Assembly: GCA_902806415.1 (NCBI GenBank)
Contig: CADCWN010000219.1
Coordinates: forward strand, 1-58,511
Direction of reading: 5' to 3'
DNA length: 58,511 nt
DNA from: an uncultured Thermomicrobiales bacterium
GTDB taxonomy: Bacteria > Chloroflexota > Chloroflexia > Thermomicrobiales > CADCWN01
The number at the start of each line of letters is the position of its first letter. Positions within the stretch are counted from its first letter, which is position 1. Made by a program: the position numbers and the translations under genes. Below the pieces are notes generated by a model. That model did not search any database. It saw nothing but the letters and a program-made list of their open reading frames with translations, and was not told the DNA's origin. Below, one piece after another: positions 16,599 to 27,286 of the stretch.

Positions 16599-17795
16599 TC
16601 ACGCTTCGCCGTTGAGGAAGCGGAGGGCGACGGCGGCGACGGCGGCGACGCCGACCGGCAGCGCCCCCTCGTCGTCGATGTCGAAGCGCGGGTGGTGGTG
16701 TCCGTGGATCAGGCCGCGCTCATAATTCCGCGAGCCGATCCGGAAGAAGCAGCCGGGGACACGTTGCAAGAAGTAAGACATATCCTCGCCGCCCATCCCC
16801 GGCTCGCGCTCGACGACCTTGTCGGGGCCGACGACCTCGCGGGCGACCGCGCGGACGAGGTCGGTCATCGCCGGGTCGTTGACCAGCGCGGGGTAGCCGA
16901 AGCGATACTGGACTTCGGCCTCGGCGCGCATCGCGGCGGCGATCCCCGTGATTAGCGCGGGGATTCGCTCGGCGAGGTTCTGACGCACCTCCTCATCGAA
17001 CGTCCGCACCGTTGCCTTCATGATCGCTTCTTCGGGGATGATGTTCGAGACCGTCCCGGCGTGGAGCGACCCGACGGTGATCACCGCCTGGCGCAGCGGG
17101 TTGACCTCGCGGCTGACCAGGGTCTGGAGGGCGCCGATACATTGCGCGGCGACGACGATTGGATCGACGCAGCCATGCGGGCGGGCGGCGTGCCCGCCGA
17201 CCCCTTTGATCGTGGCGATGAAGCCATCCGAGGCGGCGTTGGTCGGCCCGGCGCAGACGCCGATCGTGCCGACCGGCAAGTCCTGGCCGATGTGGACGCC
17301 GAACGCCGCATCGACGCGCGGATCTTCCAGCACCCCCTCCTCGATCATCGGCTTCGCGCCGCCGGGCGGCACCTCCTCCGAGGGCTGGAAGACAAATTTC
17401 ACCGTCCCCTTGATCTCATCCTTCCGCTCGGCCAGGAGGCGGGCGACGCCGAGGAGCATCGCGGTGTGCGAGTCGTGGCCGCAGGCGTGCATCACGCCCG
17501 GTGTCCCCGACTTGTAGGGCACGTCGTTCAGTTCCTCTATTGGCAGGGCATCCATATCGGCGCGCAGGAGGACGGTCTTGCCGGGCCGATCGCCGCGCAG
17601 CAGGCCGACGACGCCGGTCTTGGCGACGCCGGTCCGCGTCTCGATCCCGAAGCTCCGCAACTTCTCGGCGACGAAGCGCGCGGTGTTCTCCTCCTGAAAG
17701 CCCAATTCGGGGTGCTGGTGCAGGTAGCGCCGGTCGGCGACGACCTGCGGCCCGATCTCCCAGGCCGCCTCGGCCAGCGGCAATTTCGTGACCAT
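16599..17795 (-). CDS. M20 family amidohydrolase (hippurate hydrolase-like)
   Basis: 398 residues from the ATG at 17795 (GGAGG upstream; an in-frame GTG one codon earlier is less likely). Metal-binding and catalytic motifs are RADMDALPIEE, MHACGHDSHTAMLLG and QPSEEVPPGG. A late histidine appears in the IHGHHHPRFDID region. These are typical of the IAA-amino acid hydrolase/hippuricase branch of M20, which removes N-acyl groups from amino acids. It stands alone between the SDR group and the NERD-domain gene. Confidence 0.92.
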   Translation of the reverse strand: MVTKLPLAEAAWEIGPQVVADRRYLHQHPELGFQEENTARFVAEKLRSFGIETRTGVAKTGVVGLLRGDRPGKTVLLRADMDALPIEELNDVPYKSGTPGVMHACGHDSHTAMLLGVARLLAERKDEIKGTVKFVFQPSEEVPPGGAKPMIEEGVLEDPRVDAAFGVHIGQDLPVGTIGVCAGPTNAASDGFIATIKGVGGHAARPHGCVDPIVVAAQCIGALQTLVSREVNPLRQAVITVGSLHAGTVSNIIPEEAIMKATVRTFDEEVRQNLAERIPALITGIAAAMRAEAEVQYRFGYPALVNDPAMTDLVRAVAREVVGPDKVVEREPGMGGEDMSYFLQRVPGCFFRIGSRNYERGLIHGHHHPRFDIDDEGALPVGVAAVAAVALRFLNGEA

Positions 17796-17879
17796 CACTC
17801 CTCCCTCTCCTGATGTTCGCGGGCGCTCGATGCGTCCCGCCCCTTTGTCTCTTCCGGTGTGACCGGCGGGCTATCCGGC

Positions 17880-19499
17880 TCAGTCCGCCACTGTGGCTTC
17901 TTCGGGCATGGTCACGAAGGTGAAGATCTCGATCTCCGGGCTCAGCTTGGGCGTCCCCATGCCGAGCATGATCTGCACCGCCGGGTGCTCGCGGTTAAGG
18001 CGGTAGCCCTCCGTGGTGGAGAGCCCGCCCGTGGTGAGGTCGATGTCGCGGACCGCGACCGTCCGCACGTACCCGAGCGCGACGAATTCCTCGCGTAACA
18101 GCCGATTCTCCTCGCTCGTCCGCAGGATCGGCACGCCGTTAAGCGGCAATGATTCCCGCAGATGCTTCAGGAACGAGCCGGTCTTGACGACGCGGCCGCC
18201 GGCTAGATCCTCGACTGCGGCGATGGTTTGCACCGCCACCATCAGCCCGTCCCTGCCGAGTTTCTGCCGTACCGAGATCGGCTCGTCTTGCGCCCCCTCG
18301 GCCGCTTCGGGTGGTGCCAGGCCGGTCGCCTCGCTCGTCGCCCCGCCGACCTGTTCATGGTCGGGCGGCAGGTCGTCGCCGGGGAGCGAGGCATAGGGGA
18401 TACGATTGCGGGAACTCAGCCGGATCCGCCCGGTTTCCGCCAACCGTTGGAGGATCTGTGCCAGCGAGAGACCGAATTGCAGCCGGGCGTTGAAATTATG
18501 GTGATTCTTCAAGCCATTACCGAGATCGGTCAGGCGTAGCGGTTGGCCCCGCCCATGAGCGCGTAGGTAGTCTTCGACCCAGGTGAAGACGGTTTCCAGC
18601 GGCGGCGTGTTCGCTCCGCTCAGTTCATCCACCGATCCCGCAATATGGTCCCGGTGACCGTTCGCGGACGGCTCCCGCGCGAATGTCGGGGTCGGCGCGA
18701 AGGCGGGCAGCGCGCCGGGCGGCACCCACTCAGGCAGAGCACCGGGGTCGACGAAGCGGTCGCGCGAAGGTGGCAGGGCCAGTGGGAGTGACGTCTGCCC
18801 GAGCGCCGCTTCCAGGTGTTGGACCCGCTCTTCCAGCGCCTGGATGCGGTCGAGCAACTCTGCCTGCTGATGCTCGGCGTGGTGCCGCCCGGCGGGGGGC
18901 CAGATTCGCTCCAGCCCGAGGGCTTCGGCCAGCCGCAGGAGTTCGTCATTGACGAGCGGCACGAGTGATAGCTGGCGTGATTTCCAGGTGGTGACGTGCC
19001 GCAGGCAATCGTCGAGGGTGAAGATGAACTTGCCGAAATTATTCGGCGGCTGCAACGGGAGCTGATGATTGGTCCCCTGCGGGCTGAGGATGAGCAGATC
19101 GGGCCAGATTTTAAAGGCGTCCTGCGCGAGGAGATCTTGACCCAGGCGGAAGCGCCGCTGATTATTCCAGAGCCATTCTTTCAGTTTGTTGGCCGCTTCG
19201 ACTGCCTGCCAGTAATAGTTGCGGTATGGCCCGCCGAGGACGAGATCGCGCCATCCTTCGGGCGTCCACTGCTTCCAGGCGTTGTTGATGTCGCCGGCGA
19301 GCGGCAGCCCGCTGCGCTTCAACTCGATCACGATCAGCGCCAGCGTGCCATCGGCGTGGGGATGGATAACAAACCAGTCGATATTCCGACTGATGGTGAA
19401 TTCGGCAAAGACCCAGAAATTGTCCGGCAAGGTTTTGAAGGCTTCGAGGACTTCGGGGTCGATTCGCTGGCGGTCGGCCCCGGCGAAAATATGCGGCAT
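17880..19499 (-). CDS. NERD-domain protein with C-terminal LOTUS-like region
   Basis: 539 residues from the ATG at 19499 (AAAGGAG upstream). Residues about 20-130 resemble the nuclease-related NERD domain: WVFAEFTISRNIDWFVIHPH followed by ALIVIELKRSGLPLAG, including the acidic ExK motif (IELKR). Residues about 215-240 are a probable coiled coil (LLDRIQALEERVQHLEAAL). Residues about 300-375 (LRLTDLGNGLKNHHNFNARL, then GLSLAQILQRLAETGRI) resemble an OST-HTH/LOTUS RNA-binding fold. A further region near residues 410-510 looks like a second helical domain. The function is not known; a nucleic-acid-related role is an inference. The start is separated from the next gene by about 420 bp. Confidence 0.68.
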   Translation of the reverse strand: MPHIFAGADRQRIDPEVLEAFKTLPDNFWVFAEFTISRNIDWFVIHPHADGTLALIVIELKRSGLPLAGDINNAWKQWTPEGWRDLVLGGPYRNYYWQAVEAANKLKEWLWNNQRRFRLGQDLLAQDAFKIWPDLLILSPQGTNHQLPLQPPNNFGKFIFTLDDCLRHVTTWKSRQLSLVPLVNDELLRLAEALGLERIWPPAGRHHAEHQQAELLDRIQALEERVQHLEAALGQTSLPLALPPSRDRFVDPGALPEWVPPGALPAFAPTPTFAREPSANGHRDHIAGSVDELSGANTPPLETVFTWVEDYLRAHGRGQPLRLTDLGNGLKNHHNFNARLQFGLSLAQILQRLAETGRIRLSSRNRIPYASLPGDDLPPDHEQVGGATSEATGLAPPEAAEGAQDEPISVRQKLGRDGLMVAVQTIAAVEDLAGGRVVKTGSFLKHLRESLPLNGVPILRTSEENRLLREEFVALGYVRTVAVRDIDLTTGGLSTTEGYRLNREHPAVQIMLGMGTPKLSPEIEIFTFVTMPEEATVAD

Positions 19500-19920
19500 C
19501 GGGCGTTAACTCCTTTCTTTCGGCTGGGACGCGGTTTGCCCGAGCGGGGGGCGCGTGGAAGGTAAGCCATAGTAGCGGTGAGATGCGCGCGGGAGCCACC
19601 GGGATCGGCCCAATCCGCCTCGCAACGAGCGGAGGGCCGACCTCCCCTCCACGGGAGCGCGTCGGATAAGGGGGGCGGCAGGATCCAAAGAGGACCAACT
19701 ATCCCGAACGTCGGGATAGGTATAGCGATATTGGCGCGATTAACACAGCTTGGCACACGCCGAGCGCGGTAAACTGCATGGAATAGCGCGTATCTACTTG
19801 CTAATGTGCGGGACTGGTCGCTGCGTTCGCATCTGGGATCGTAGCGTAGGGCTGGGATAGCGTCGATAGCCTATGTCGGTGATCCAAGCGCGCGCCGCTG
19901 CGTCACCGGCATAGTCGATA
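19500..19920. other. Intergenic stretch with one 9-bp dyad
   Basis: About 420 bases without a convincing gene. The only structure I see is a dyad at 19699-19719, ctatcccga and its complement around 3 bases. It could be an operator or the end of a transcript. Short open frames here do not resemble proteins. Confidence 0.5.
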
Positions 19921-20535
19921 TTAAGACGATTTCTCGAGTTGGTTGGTGAGCAGAATCGCCTCGGCGATCTCGCGCATCGATTTGCGCGTGTCCATGCTGG
20001 CCTTGCGGATACGATGGAACGCCTCGGATTCTTTCAATCCCTGCCCTTCCATCAGGATCCCTTTCGCCTGCTCGACGACCTTACGCGTCTCGATCGCCTC
20101 TTTCAGCGAATCGACTTCCTTCTCGACCGTCTGGAACTCGGCGAAGCGGGCCAGCGCGATCTCGATCGAGGGCAGGAGTTCGGCCTCGCGGAACGGCTTG
20201 ACAAGATAGGCGACGACCCCGGCCTCTTTCGCGCGCTCCACCAGATGCTGCTCGCTGTAGGCGGTCAGCAGCAGCACCGGCGCGATCTTCGCGCGTGTCA
20301 GCTCGCGCGCCGCCGCGATCCCGTCCATGCCGGGCATCTTGATGTCCATGATGACCAGATCCGGGCGTAGCTTCTGGGCCAGTTCGACGGCGATCGCCCC
20401 GTCGCTCCCCTCGCCGACAACCTCGTAGCCCAGGCTGACCAGCATCTCACCGAGGTCGAGCCGGATAATCGACTCGTCATCGGCGATCACCACGCGACGT
20501 TTCCTGCCCCGGTTCTCGGTCTCCGGTAGCGCCAT
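19921..20535 (-). CDS. Response regulator with ANTAR RNA-binding output domain
   Basis: 204 residues from the ATG at 20535. The receiver domain has the acidic pair in VVIADDESIIRLD, the phospho-accepting Asp in LVIMDIKMPGMDG and the lysine in AYLVKPFRE. After a coiled coil (FQTVEKEVDSLKEAIETRK) comes the ANTAR domain, VVEQAKGILMEGQGLKESEA. Such regulators bind paired hexaloop hairpins in nascent RNA and prevent termination. The gene resembles the actinobacterial PdtaR type. No partner histidine kinase lies nearby. Confidence 0.93.
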   Translation of the reverse strand: MALPETENRGRKRRVVIADDESIIRLDLGEMLVSLGYEVVGEGSDGAIAVELAQKLRPDLVIMDIKMPGMDGIAAARELTRAKIAPVLLLTAYSEQHLVERAKEAGVVAYLVKPFREAELLPSIEIALARFAEFQTVEKEVDSLKEAIETRKVVEQAKGILMEGQGLKESEAFHRIRKASMDTRKSMREIAEAILLTNQLEKSS

Positions 20536-20686
20536 ACCCCTCCCCTCGATAACTCCTCACCGCCGATCGCCCGCGCGGCGAGTCCGTTAGGAACTTGCTC
20601 CGACTGGAGACCACATAAGAATCGAGTATAGCACGGCCCGATAATCCCGTGCGTGGACGCGCCACGCGGGGGTAAACGCGATCGGT

Positions 20687-22405
20687 TCAGAGCTGGTCCG
20701 GCGCGGCGATGCCGAGCAAGTGCAGCCCGCTCGCCAAACCCTGCGCCATTGCCGCGACGAGACGCAGTCGCGCGGCGCGCACTTCGGGGGTCGGGGCCGT
20801 CAGCGTCGGGCAGTCGCGGTAGAACGTGGCGGTGGCGCGCGCCGTCTCGTAGCACCACTCGGCGAGCGCGGCTGCCGTGTACCGAGTGCCGACCGCGCGG
20901 ACGGCATTGGGCATCAGGGCCAGCGCCTTGAGGAGCGCCGTCTCGGCCGGGTGGGTGAGCAGCGACGGATCGCCCGACCCGATATCGGTGAGTGTGGCGC
21001 GGCGCAGGATCGAGCGGCAACGTGCGTGCATATACTGGATGTACGGCGCGCTGTTGCCTTGCAGGGCGAGCATCTGGTCCCAATCGAGCGCGATCGTACG
21101 GCGGGGGTCCTGATGGAGATCGTTGTAGATGACCGCGCCGACGCCGACTGCCTCGGCGATCGCCTCGCGCTCCACCTCCGGAAGATGCGGGCTCGACGCA
21201 TCGGCGATGGCGCGGGCGCGGGTGTGCGCCTCGTTGAGCAATGCCTGAAGATAGACCATGTTACCGCGCCGCGCGGCGAGCGGCCGCCCGTCCGGCCCGA
21301 TGACGACGCCGAAGCTGACGTGGACAAGGGCGATCTCCCGCGCGTGGCCGAGCGCCCGCATCAGCGCGAAGAGTTGTCGGAAGTGGAGCTCTTGCCGCCC
21401 GTCCACCACGTAGATTATCGCCGTCGGGCGATATTCCTCCTCGCGGAAGGCGATCGTGGCGGCGTCGCGGGTGTGGTAGAGCGTGCCGCCATCGCTCCGC
21501 TGCAGCAGGAACGTGGGCTGCTCGGGCAAGGTTACGACGACCGCGCCCCCGTCGGTCCGCGTGGCGACTCCCTGCTTCAGCGCCTCGGCGACGATCGGTG
21601 CCATCTTGTCGTTGAAAAAACTCTCGCCGTGAATCGTATCGAAACGAACGCCGAGGCGGGTATAGAGTGGCGCGTTCACGCTGAGGGTCAGCCCCACGAT
21701 CCAGCGCCAGAGGTCGAGCGCTTCCGGATCGCCCTGCTCCAGGCGCAGCGACCAGTCGCGCGCCTCCTGATCGATTGTGGCCTCCTCTTCGGCGAGGCGG
21801 TTGTAGCGCGCGTAGAGCCCTTCCAGGATCGCCAGCGCCGCCTCATCGTTCCCGGTCGGGCGTCCTTCGTGGCGGATCGCGGTCAGCAAGATGCCAAAGT
21901 TCTTGCCCCAATCGCCGATGTGGCTGTCGCTGATCACCCGGTAGCCGAGCGCCGCCATGATATTCGCCAGCGCCTGCCCGATGATCGTCGAGCGGATGTG
22001 GCCGACGTGCATCCGCCGGGCCATATTGGGTGACGAGTACTCAACCAGCACCGTCTTCCCCGCGCCGAGATCATCGTGGCCATAGCTGGGGCCGAGTCAC
22101 TCCACTTCCTCCAGAACCGCCGCCGCAAGCCCTGCGGGATCGAGGCTGAAATTGAGGAATGGCCCGGCTGCGGCGACCGTGCCGACGAGCGAGCCGTCGT
22201 TGAAGCGCAGCGCCCCGGCCAGCGCCCGTGCCAGCGCCGGGACCTGGATGTGGCGCTCCCGTGCCGCGCGGAAGACGGGAAAGGCGAGGTCGGCGGGGAT
22301 GGTCGGCTTCGGCGTCACCAGTTCGATCTGGTCCGCCGGTATCCCGCCCTGCTCGGCGAGCGCGGTGCGGATCGCCCGCTCGAAGTGATCGAGTGCATAG
22401 TCCAT
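20687..22405 (-). pseudogene. argS: Arginyl-tRNA synthetase interrupted by one in-frame TGA
   Basis: 573 codons from the ATG at 22405 (AGGAG upstream). The N-terminal additional domain ends FSLDPAGLAAAVLEEVE, then a TGA at 22097-22099 (codon 103). The same frame continues LGPSYGHDDLGAGKTVLVEY followed by SSPNMARRMHVGHIRS, which holds the HIGH-type signature. The rest is complete through the anticodon-binding domain, ending LHLLGIAAPDQL. The TGA sits where related enzymes often have arginine, so a CGA-to-TGA transition is the simplest lesion. The next base is C, giving UGA-CUC, a context similar to known leaky stops. Because argS is normally essential, the choices are a second copy elsewhere, readthrough, or a base error. 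Confidence 0.8.
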
Positions 22406-22461
22406 AGGTCTCCTGCTCACGGCGCTCGGGAAAGCGACTATCGGTGGGCAAAAGGGGTGGG

Positions 22462-22713
22462 TTACGCCGCCTCGTTCTCGGCGCTCTGCGCGTCGATCTC
22501 GCTGCGATTCGCACGATAATAGGCCCAGGCGTTGACCGAGTCCGCTGCACGCAGGGTCGGGTAGGCGCGAGGTAGGTCGGCCCCGACCGCCCCGAGGTGA
22601 CGCGCCTGGACGAGCACCCATGCGGGCATACCCGTGCGGACGAGGCAGGGTTCGTCACCCCTGACCCCCGGCGTGCCGACGATACTGGGGAAGGCAGCGC
22701 CCCGATTGGGCAT
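22462..22713 (-). CDS. DUF433 antitoxin-like protein
   Basis: 83 residues from the ATG at 22713. FPSIVGTPGVRGDEPCLVRT, GMPAWVLVQARHLGA, YPTLRAADSVNAWAYYRANR and SEIDAQ follow the DUF433 pattern (TPGVCGG, GTRIPVWVLV, YPxL, AxxYYxxHxxEID). DUF433 proteins usually act as antitoxins next to a PIN-like DUF5615 toxin. No such toxin follows here; argS starts 57 bases further on. Several family-typical residues are altered (for example MPAW for IPVW), which may indicate relaxed selection. Confidence 0.7.
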   Translation of the reverse strand: MPNRGAAFPSIVGTPGVRGDEPCLVRTGMPAWVLVQARHLGAVGADLPRAYPTLRAADSVNAWAYYRANRSEIDAQSAENEAA

Positions 22714-22729
22714 GGCCACCCAGCCTACG

Positions 22730-22990
22730 TTATTGGGAGCGCGACCGATTACCCGGGAGCAGACCTGCGACGGAAAGGTCCTCGTCGAGGTCGGGCCAGT
22801 GGATACCGATGCCCAGACCGATAAGTTCCCACCGCTGGCGCTGCTGTGGCGTGGCCTCGATGAGGCGCGGAAACCAGGCCAATGGCACGCTGATCTGGCG
22901 GCCATCGGACAGCACGACGCGCAAAAGTTCGGCGTCGAATTGCACCTCCGTTGCCCGCACCGTGCCCGTGTCAGCGGTTGACGAACTCAT
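22730..22990 (-). CDS. DUF2442 family protein
   Basis: 86 residues from the ATG at 22990. The segment VQFDAELLRVVLSDGRQISV followed by PLAWFPRLIEATPQQRQRW and GIGIHWPDLDEDLSVAGLL is the DUF2442 signature. These small proteins usually occur with a DUF4160 partner and are suspected toxin-antitoxin components. Its start overlaps the 3' end of the partner remnant at 22971-23087, keeping the usual order. Confidence 0.83.
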   Translation of the reverse strand: MSSSTADTGTVRATEVQFDAELLRVVLSDGRQISVPLAWFPRLIEATPQQRQRWELIGLGIGIHWPDLDEDLSVAGLLPGNRSRSQ

Positions 22991-23087
22991 GCCACGCCTC
23001 CAAGAGCAAGTCACGGTGTTGATCGAGCAATGTGCCGATTCGCGTCAGTTCCCCGCCAGTATAGCCACTATTCGTCCCCGGCTGCAC
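22971..23087 (-). pseudogene. Remnant of the DUF2442 partner (DUF4160-like C-terminus)
   Basis: A GTG at 23087 opens 38 codons whose end reads GELTRIGTLLDQHRDLLLEA followed by WHEFVNR. This resembles the C-terminal helix of the small protein normally encoded upstream of DUF2442. The rest of the partner is missing and the strong clpB hairpin (23090-23136) begins immediately upstream. The remnant overlaps the DUF2442 start. It could be a very short gene, but truncation is more likely. Confidence 0.5.
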
Positions 23088-23089
23088 AC

Positions 23090-23136
23090 GAACAGGGCGG
23101 GGCGGCACTTACCGTAAGTGCCGCCCCGCCCTGTTC
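23090..23136 (-). terminator. 22-bp perfect hairpin downstream of clpB
   Basis: Arms 23090-23111 and 23115-23136 are exact reverse complements with a 3-base centre. The hairpin lies 21 bases after the clpB stop, is very GC-rich and lacks a T-run. Confidence 0.65.
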
Positions 23137-23156
23137 ATTCCGCGTTCCGCGCTCGT

Positions 23157-25760
<2,604 letters not shown>

Positions 25761-25841
25761 CTTCACCCCCCCGGCCCACAGCAGCGTGGGCCAACCGGCG
25801 TCCGCCCGGACGCCCGCTACACCCGATGATTGCTCGCCCGA

Positions 25842-26300
25842 TCAGCGCGGCGTGCGCCGTGGCACCGCCTCGTCCGCCGTCGCGCGCGGCTCCCGCGCCG
25901 CTTGTTGGTCACCCGCGTGCCCATTGCCGGTCGGCTCCTGCCGTCCCGGCCTGGAGTCGGGGACGCCGAGGGCGCGCAGGAGTTCGCGGACTTCGCGCTC
26001 GACGCACTCGGTCGCCGCCTCCTGCGACTCGGCGTCGCGCACGCCGTCGCGGAGCGCGCTGAGGCGCTGGGACATGGCGAGCGCGAGTTGCACCCCGGCG
26101 AGGTTCAGCCCGACATGCTTGACCAGGTGATTGACCTGGCGCAGGCGCTCGATATCCGCCGCCGAGTAGAGCCGCAAGCGCCCTTGCGTGCGCGACGGCT
26201 TGATGAACTGCTCGCGCTCGTACTTGCGCAGCGTCTGCGCGTGCATATCGAGCAGCCGCGCGGCGACGCTGATGACATAGAGTGGCTCGCGATCGTACAT
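25842..26300 (-). CDS. hspR: MerR-family heat-shock repressor HspR
   Basis: 152 residues from the ATG at 26300 with AGGAGG six bases upstream; a longer frame to 26360 would start inside the promoter. EPLYVISVAARLLDMHAQTL, RKYEREQFIKPSRTQGRLRL and YSAADIERLRQVNHLV are the MerR-like winged helix of HspR. The C-terminal 60 residues are hydrophilic and low-complexity, unusual in length. HspR represses chaperone genes by binding HAIR inverted repeats, with DnaK as co-repressor in actinobacteria. A HAIR-like dyad overlaps its own promoter (26341-26361), and clpB is directly downstream. Confidence 0.9.
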   Translation of the reverse strand: MYDREPLYVISVAARLLDMHAQTLRKYEREQFIKPSRTQGRLRLYSAADIERLRQVNHLVKHVGLNLAGVQLALAMSQRLSALRDGVRDAESQEAATECVEREVRELLRALGVPDSRPGRQEPTGNGHAGDQQAAREPRATADEAVPRRTPR

Positions 26301-26331
26301 CCCCTGCCTCCTAGCTACCTTACTGGGGAAG

Positions 26332-26360
26332 AGTATATACCTTGCTATGGGTCGTGTCAA
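26332..26360 (-). promoter_or_regulatory. Sigma70-like promoter of hspR-clpB
   Basis: On the minus strand TTGACA (26355-26360) is followed after exactly 17 bases by TATACT (26332-26337). Transcription would start near 26325, about 25 bases ahead of the hspR ATG. Confidence 0.75.
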
Positions 26361-26361
26361 G
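26341..26361 (-). promoter_or_regulatory. HAIR-like operator overlapping the hspR -35
   Basis: CTTGACA, 7 bases, then TAGCAAG: the outer CTTG/CAAG arms and 7-base spacing match the actinobacterial HAIR consensus (CTTGAGT-N7-ACTCAAG), while the inner bases differ. Its location across the -35 and spacer fits autorepression by HspR. Confidence 0.5.
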
Positions 26362-26419
26362 GTTTATAATATGAAGCGTCAAGAAGATGCAGGAATAACG
26401 TGTCGGGATGGCCTGCTGT

Positions 26420-26530
26420 TGGCGTCCCGCCGGCGAGCCGTGGCCGATCCCGCGCGCGCGGGCGAGTCGAGGGCGTAGGCGGGCATCGTGACGGTCGTCG
26501 CGCCGATCCCGCGCGCGGGCGAGTCGTGGC
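26420..26530. repeat. Three imperfect direct copies of a GC-rich 25-mer
   Basis: Copies near 26424-26442, 26443-26469 and 26502-26526 share tcccgc, a GC run and ggcgagtcg or ggcgagccg. They occupy the spacer between the divergent hspR and repair-operon promoters. No protein is encoded. Confidence 0.45.
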
Positions 26531-26588
26531 AGACCGCATCGTCGCACGCCGCTCCCGCTCCGGCTTTGCCTAATGCATGGCGAGATCC

Positions 26589-26617
26589 TTGACGCGCTGG
26601 CACGCCGGGGGTATAAT
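26589..26617 (+). promoter_or_regulatory. Sigma70-like promoter of the HhH-XPB-Bax1 operon
   Basis: TTGACG (26589-26594), a 17-base spacer and TATAAT (26612-26617). The predicted start point, near 26624, falls inside the LexA-like dyad at 26616-26633. Confidence 0.75.
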
Positions 26618-26633
26618 AGAACATACGTTCTAT
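26616..26633 (+). promoter_or_regulatory. LexA-type SOS box (Gram-positive consensus)
   Basis: ATAGAAC, 4 bases (atac), GTTCTAT: an 18-bp dyad. Its core GAAC-ATAC-GTTC matches the Bacillus-type LexA consensus GAACRNRYGTTC at every position. It covers the end of the -10 and the likely start point, where LexA would block initiation. Confidence 0.7.
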
Positions 26634-26676
26634 GGTTCCTGCTGGCACGACACTCTTCACACCGGGGGATACGCCA

Positions 26677-27198
26677 ATGACCAATCGTGAGATCGCCCAC
26701 ATCCTCTTTAACATCGCCACCCTCTTGGAAATGGGCTACGGCAACCCCTACCGGATCCAGGCGTATCGCCGTGCGGCGCGCGGGATGTTGCGCCTGCGGG
26801 CCGAGGCGAGCGAGCTAGTCGAGGCGGGGCAAGATCTGCCGATCCCCGGCCTCGGCAAGCGGTTGCGCACGAAGATCGGGCAGCTGATCGCCGGCGGGCG
26901 GATGGCCTTCTACGAGGAGTTGATCGCCGAGCAGCATCCCGCGATCCAGTCGCTGATGCGGGTGCCAAGCGTCGGGCCGAAGACGGCCTTGCGCCTCTTC
27001 ACTGAACTGCACCTGACCTCGCCGGAGGCGCTGCTCTTCGCCGCGCGTCGCGGGCGCGTCCGCGATCTCTGGGGCTTCGGGGAGCGCCGCGAGCGCGCCC
27101 TGGCCGAGGGGGCCGCGCGCGTCGTGAACATGGCGCAGCCGCCCACCACGCCGACGCCGGGCGGCGGCCAACTGCCGCTGCCATCGATCGCCGCGTAG
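26677..27198 (+). CDS. Stand-alone PolX N-terminal-like helix-hairpin-helix protein
   Basis: 173 residues from the ATG at 26677; an upstream ATG at 26632 overlaps the SOS box and is unlikely. MTNREIAHILFNIATLLEMG, NPYRIQAYRRAARGMLRLRA, IPGLGKRLRTKIGQLIAGGR and VPSVGPKTALRLFTEL match the 8-kDa-like and HhH domains that begin family X DNA polymerases/PolX. There is no polymerase or PHP domain after it; the protein ends with a proline-rich tail. It may bind gapped or branched DNA for the helicase and nuclease-like proteins encoded next. It is the first gene behind a LexA-type box. Confidence 0.82.
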   Translation: MTNREIAHILFNIATLLEMGYGNPYRIQAYRRAARGMLRLRAEASELVEAGQDLPIPGLGKRLRTKIGQLIAGGRMAFYEELIAEQHPAIQSLMRVPSVGPKTALRLFTELHLTSPEALLFAARRGRVRDLWGFGERRERALAEGAARVVNMAQPPTTPTPGGGQLPLPSIAA

Positions 27199-27286
27199 CG
27201 CCGAAATTGACGATCGGCGTCGGGGAAAGCCCCTCGCCAGGGCGGGCCTCCGCCCCCCGCGCCCCGATCGTTCGCCGGGAGGAATG

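Noticed and set aside
22097-22099. UGA as selenocysteine or as a reassigned codon
   Set aside because: Many genes here end in TGA, arginyl-tRNA synthetases do not use Sec, and no SECIS-like hairpin was seen directly after the codon.
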